Below are positions 8,053 through 8,919 of a stretch of DNA of 8,919 nucleotides, in pieces. The position numbers and the translations under genes are program-made. A model generated the notes under the pieces. That model saw only the letters and a list, made by a program, of their open reading frames with translations. It was not told the DNA's origin and made no database searches. The DNA comes from an uncultured Ellagibacter sp. (GTDB lineage Bacteria; Actinomycetota; Coriobacteriia; Coriobacteriales; Eggerthellaceae): assembly GCA_934613165.1 (NCBI GenBank), contig CAKTSW010000036.1, forward strand, positions 1-8,919, read 5' to 3'. Positions within the stretch are counted from its first letter, which is position 1. Every line of letters begins with the position of its first letter.

Positions 8053-8919
8053 CTATTCCCTCTGCCAGTCCACGAGGCAGGCGTCGAGCCCCTTGATGAG
8101 GGCTTCCTTGTCCATATGACGCCCGATGAAGCAGATCTTGTTCATGCGGTCGCCGACTTCGGGGTCCCAGTCCTCCATGATCTCGGGGTATTCGGTAATG
8201 GCCTGCTTGCGTTCGTCTTCCGTCGCAGCGTCGACGAACAGGCTGCTCTCGTCCATCGTCATCTGGCGCCCGGCCTGCTCGAACACGTAGGCGGTGTCGG
8301 GATGCTCGATCGTCCACATGATGCCCTTCGCGCGCACGATGCTTTCCGGCCAGTTCTCGGCGAAGGCGTTGAGCTTGTCCAGATCGAACGGCTTGCGGCG
8401 CTTGTAGATGAAGGTCTCGATGTCGTATTCGAGTACTTCGGGGTCGTCGTGTTCCTCGGGGTGCTCCATCGCGTCGATCCATGCGGCGGAGTTGTACGCT
8501 TTCTCGAAGTCGAAGCGCCCCGTGTCGAGCAGCTCGCTCATCGGTACGCCACCGCGCGTCGCCTCGACGATGACCGCGTCTTTCTGAAGGCTGCGGACGA
8601 TCGCCTTGAGCTCGCGCATCTGCTCGGGCGTGACCGTATCGGCCTTGTTGAGGATAAGCGTCGAGCAGAACTCGATCTGCTGGATGAGCAGGCTCTCGAT
8701 GTCGTCCTCGTCGATGTCGTCCTCAAGCAGGTCGCGCCCTCCGCTGAACTCGTCGTACATGCGCGCGCAATCGACGACGGCGACGATGTTGTCGAGGGCG
8801 AGCGGGGCCGCACCGTCGTTTTTCGTCTGGTCGCAGAAATCGGAGATGATGTAGGCGATGGGGATGGGCTCGCAGATGCCCGACGCCTCGATGATGATGT
8901 AGTCGAAGTCGCCGGATTC
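8053..8919 (-). CDS. G3E-family GTPase (CobW/YjiA/COG0523 type), C-terminal part, cut by the window edge
   Basis: The frame is open from the right edge to the TAG at 8053-8055, giving 288 visible residues without the N-terminus; no start lies in the window. Near the visible beginning, IIIEASGICEPIP has the E-x-x-G switch that defines G3E GTPases (E11, G14). NKAD at 91-94 is the guanine-specificity motif. The last 120 or so residues (from about 164) fit a CobW C-terminal domain, ending in ICFIGRHMDKEALIKGL. The P-loop and any CxCC metal-binding motif would lie beyond 8919. The family delivers metals (Zn, Co, Ni or Fe) to target proteins in the cytosol. Which metal applies here cannot be told, as no target gene or metal-responsive operator is visible. 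An acidic stretch (LLEDDIDEDDIES, about 64-76) and an EHPEEHDD segment (152-159) could contact metal. The gene converges on the ATP synthase operon and shares no transcript with it. Confidence 0.9.
   Translation of the reverse strand, partial: ESGDFDYIIIEASGICEPIPIAYIISDFCDQTKNDGAAPLALDNIVAVVDCARMYDEFSGGRDLLEDDIDEDDIESLLIQQIEFCSTLILNKADTVTPEQMRELKAIVRSLQKDAVIVEATRGGVPMSELLDTGRFDFEKAYNSAAWIDAMEHPEEHDDPEVLEYDIETFIYKRRKPFDLDKLNAFAENWPESIVRAKGIMWTIEHPDTAYVFEQAGRQMTMDESSLFVDAATEDERKQAITEYPEIMEDWDPEVGDRMNKICFIGRHMDKEALIKGLDACLVDWQRE

Overview
This window carries a complete F1Fo-ATP synthase operon (about 691 to 7874, plus strand). It has a deoxycytidylate deaminase gene upstream and the 3' part of a convergent G3E-family (CobW/YjiA type) GTPase gene downstream. 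The sequence is GC-rich with G/C-biased third codon positions. The subunit sequences, strong AGGAGG-type ribosome sites, GTG starts and gene order suggest an anaerobic high-GC Gram-positive, most likely Coriobacteriia/Eggerthellales. That placement is inferred from sequence feel and is not proven.

Layout: 1-465 dCMP deaminase; 466-690 intergenic DNA with one hairpin and a likely promoter (-10 TATGAT at 661-666); 691-999 a small three-helix membrane protein in the place where atpI normally sits; 1021-1824 atpB (a); 1825-1969 a 145-nt leader ending in a 9-bp hairpin and a strong ribosome site; 1970-2188 atpE (c); 2237-2845 atpF (b); 2838-3416 atpH (delta); 3416-4981 atpA (alpha); 4994-5932 atpG (gamma); 5935-7392 atpD (beta); 7385-7816 atpC (epsilon); 7842-7874 a strong intrinsic terminator. 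A second intrinsic terminator at 7987-8019 ends the minus-strand GTPase gene (8053 to beyond 8919).

How the genes work together: a, b and c form the membrane Fo proton channel and rotor ring. Alpha, beta, gamma, delta and epsilon form F1, which couples rotor turning to ATP synthesis or hydrolysis. From atpF onward the genes overlap or lie within 12 nt, so translation is probably coupled. The larger gaps flank atpE, the gene whose product is needed in many copies.

I see no phage, transposon, CRISPR array, defence island, tRNA or rRNA here, and no undescribed multi-gene system. The observations most worth a second look lie within the known genes: a signal-peptide-like extension on subunit b, a 12-residue insertion in subunit alpha, the hairpin in front of atpE, and the unrecognised membrane protein in the atpI position.
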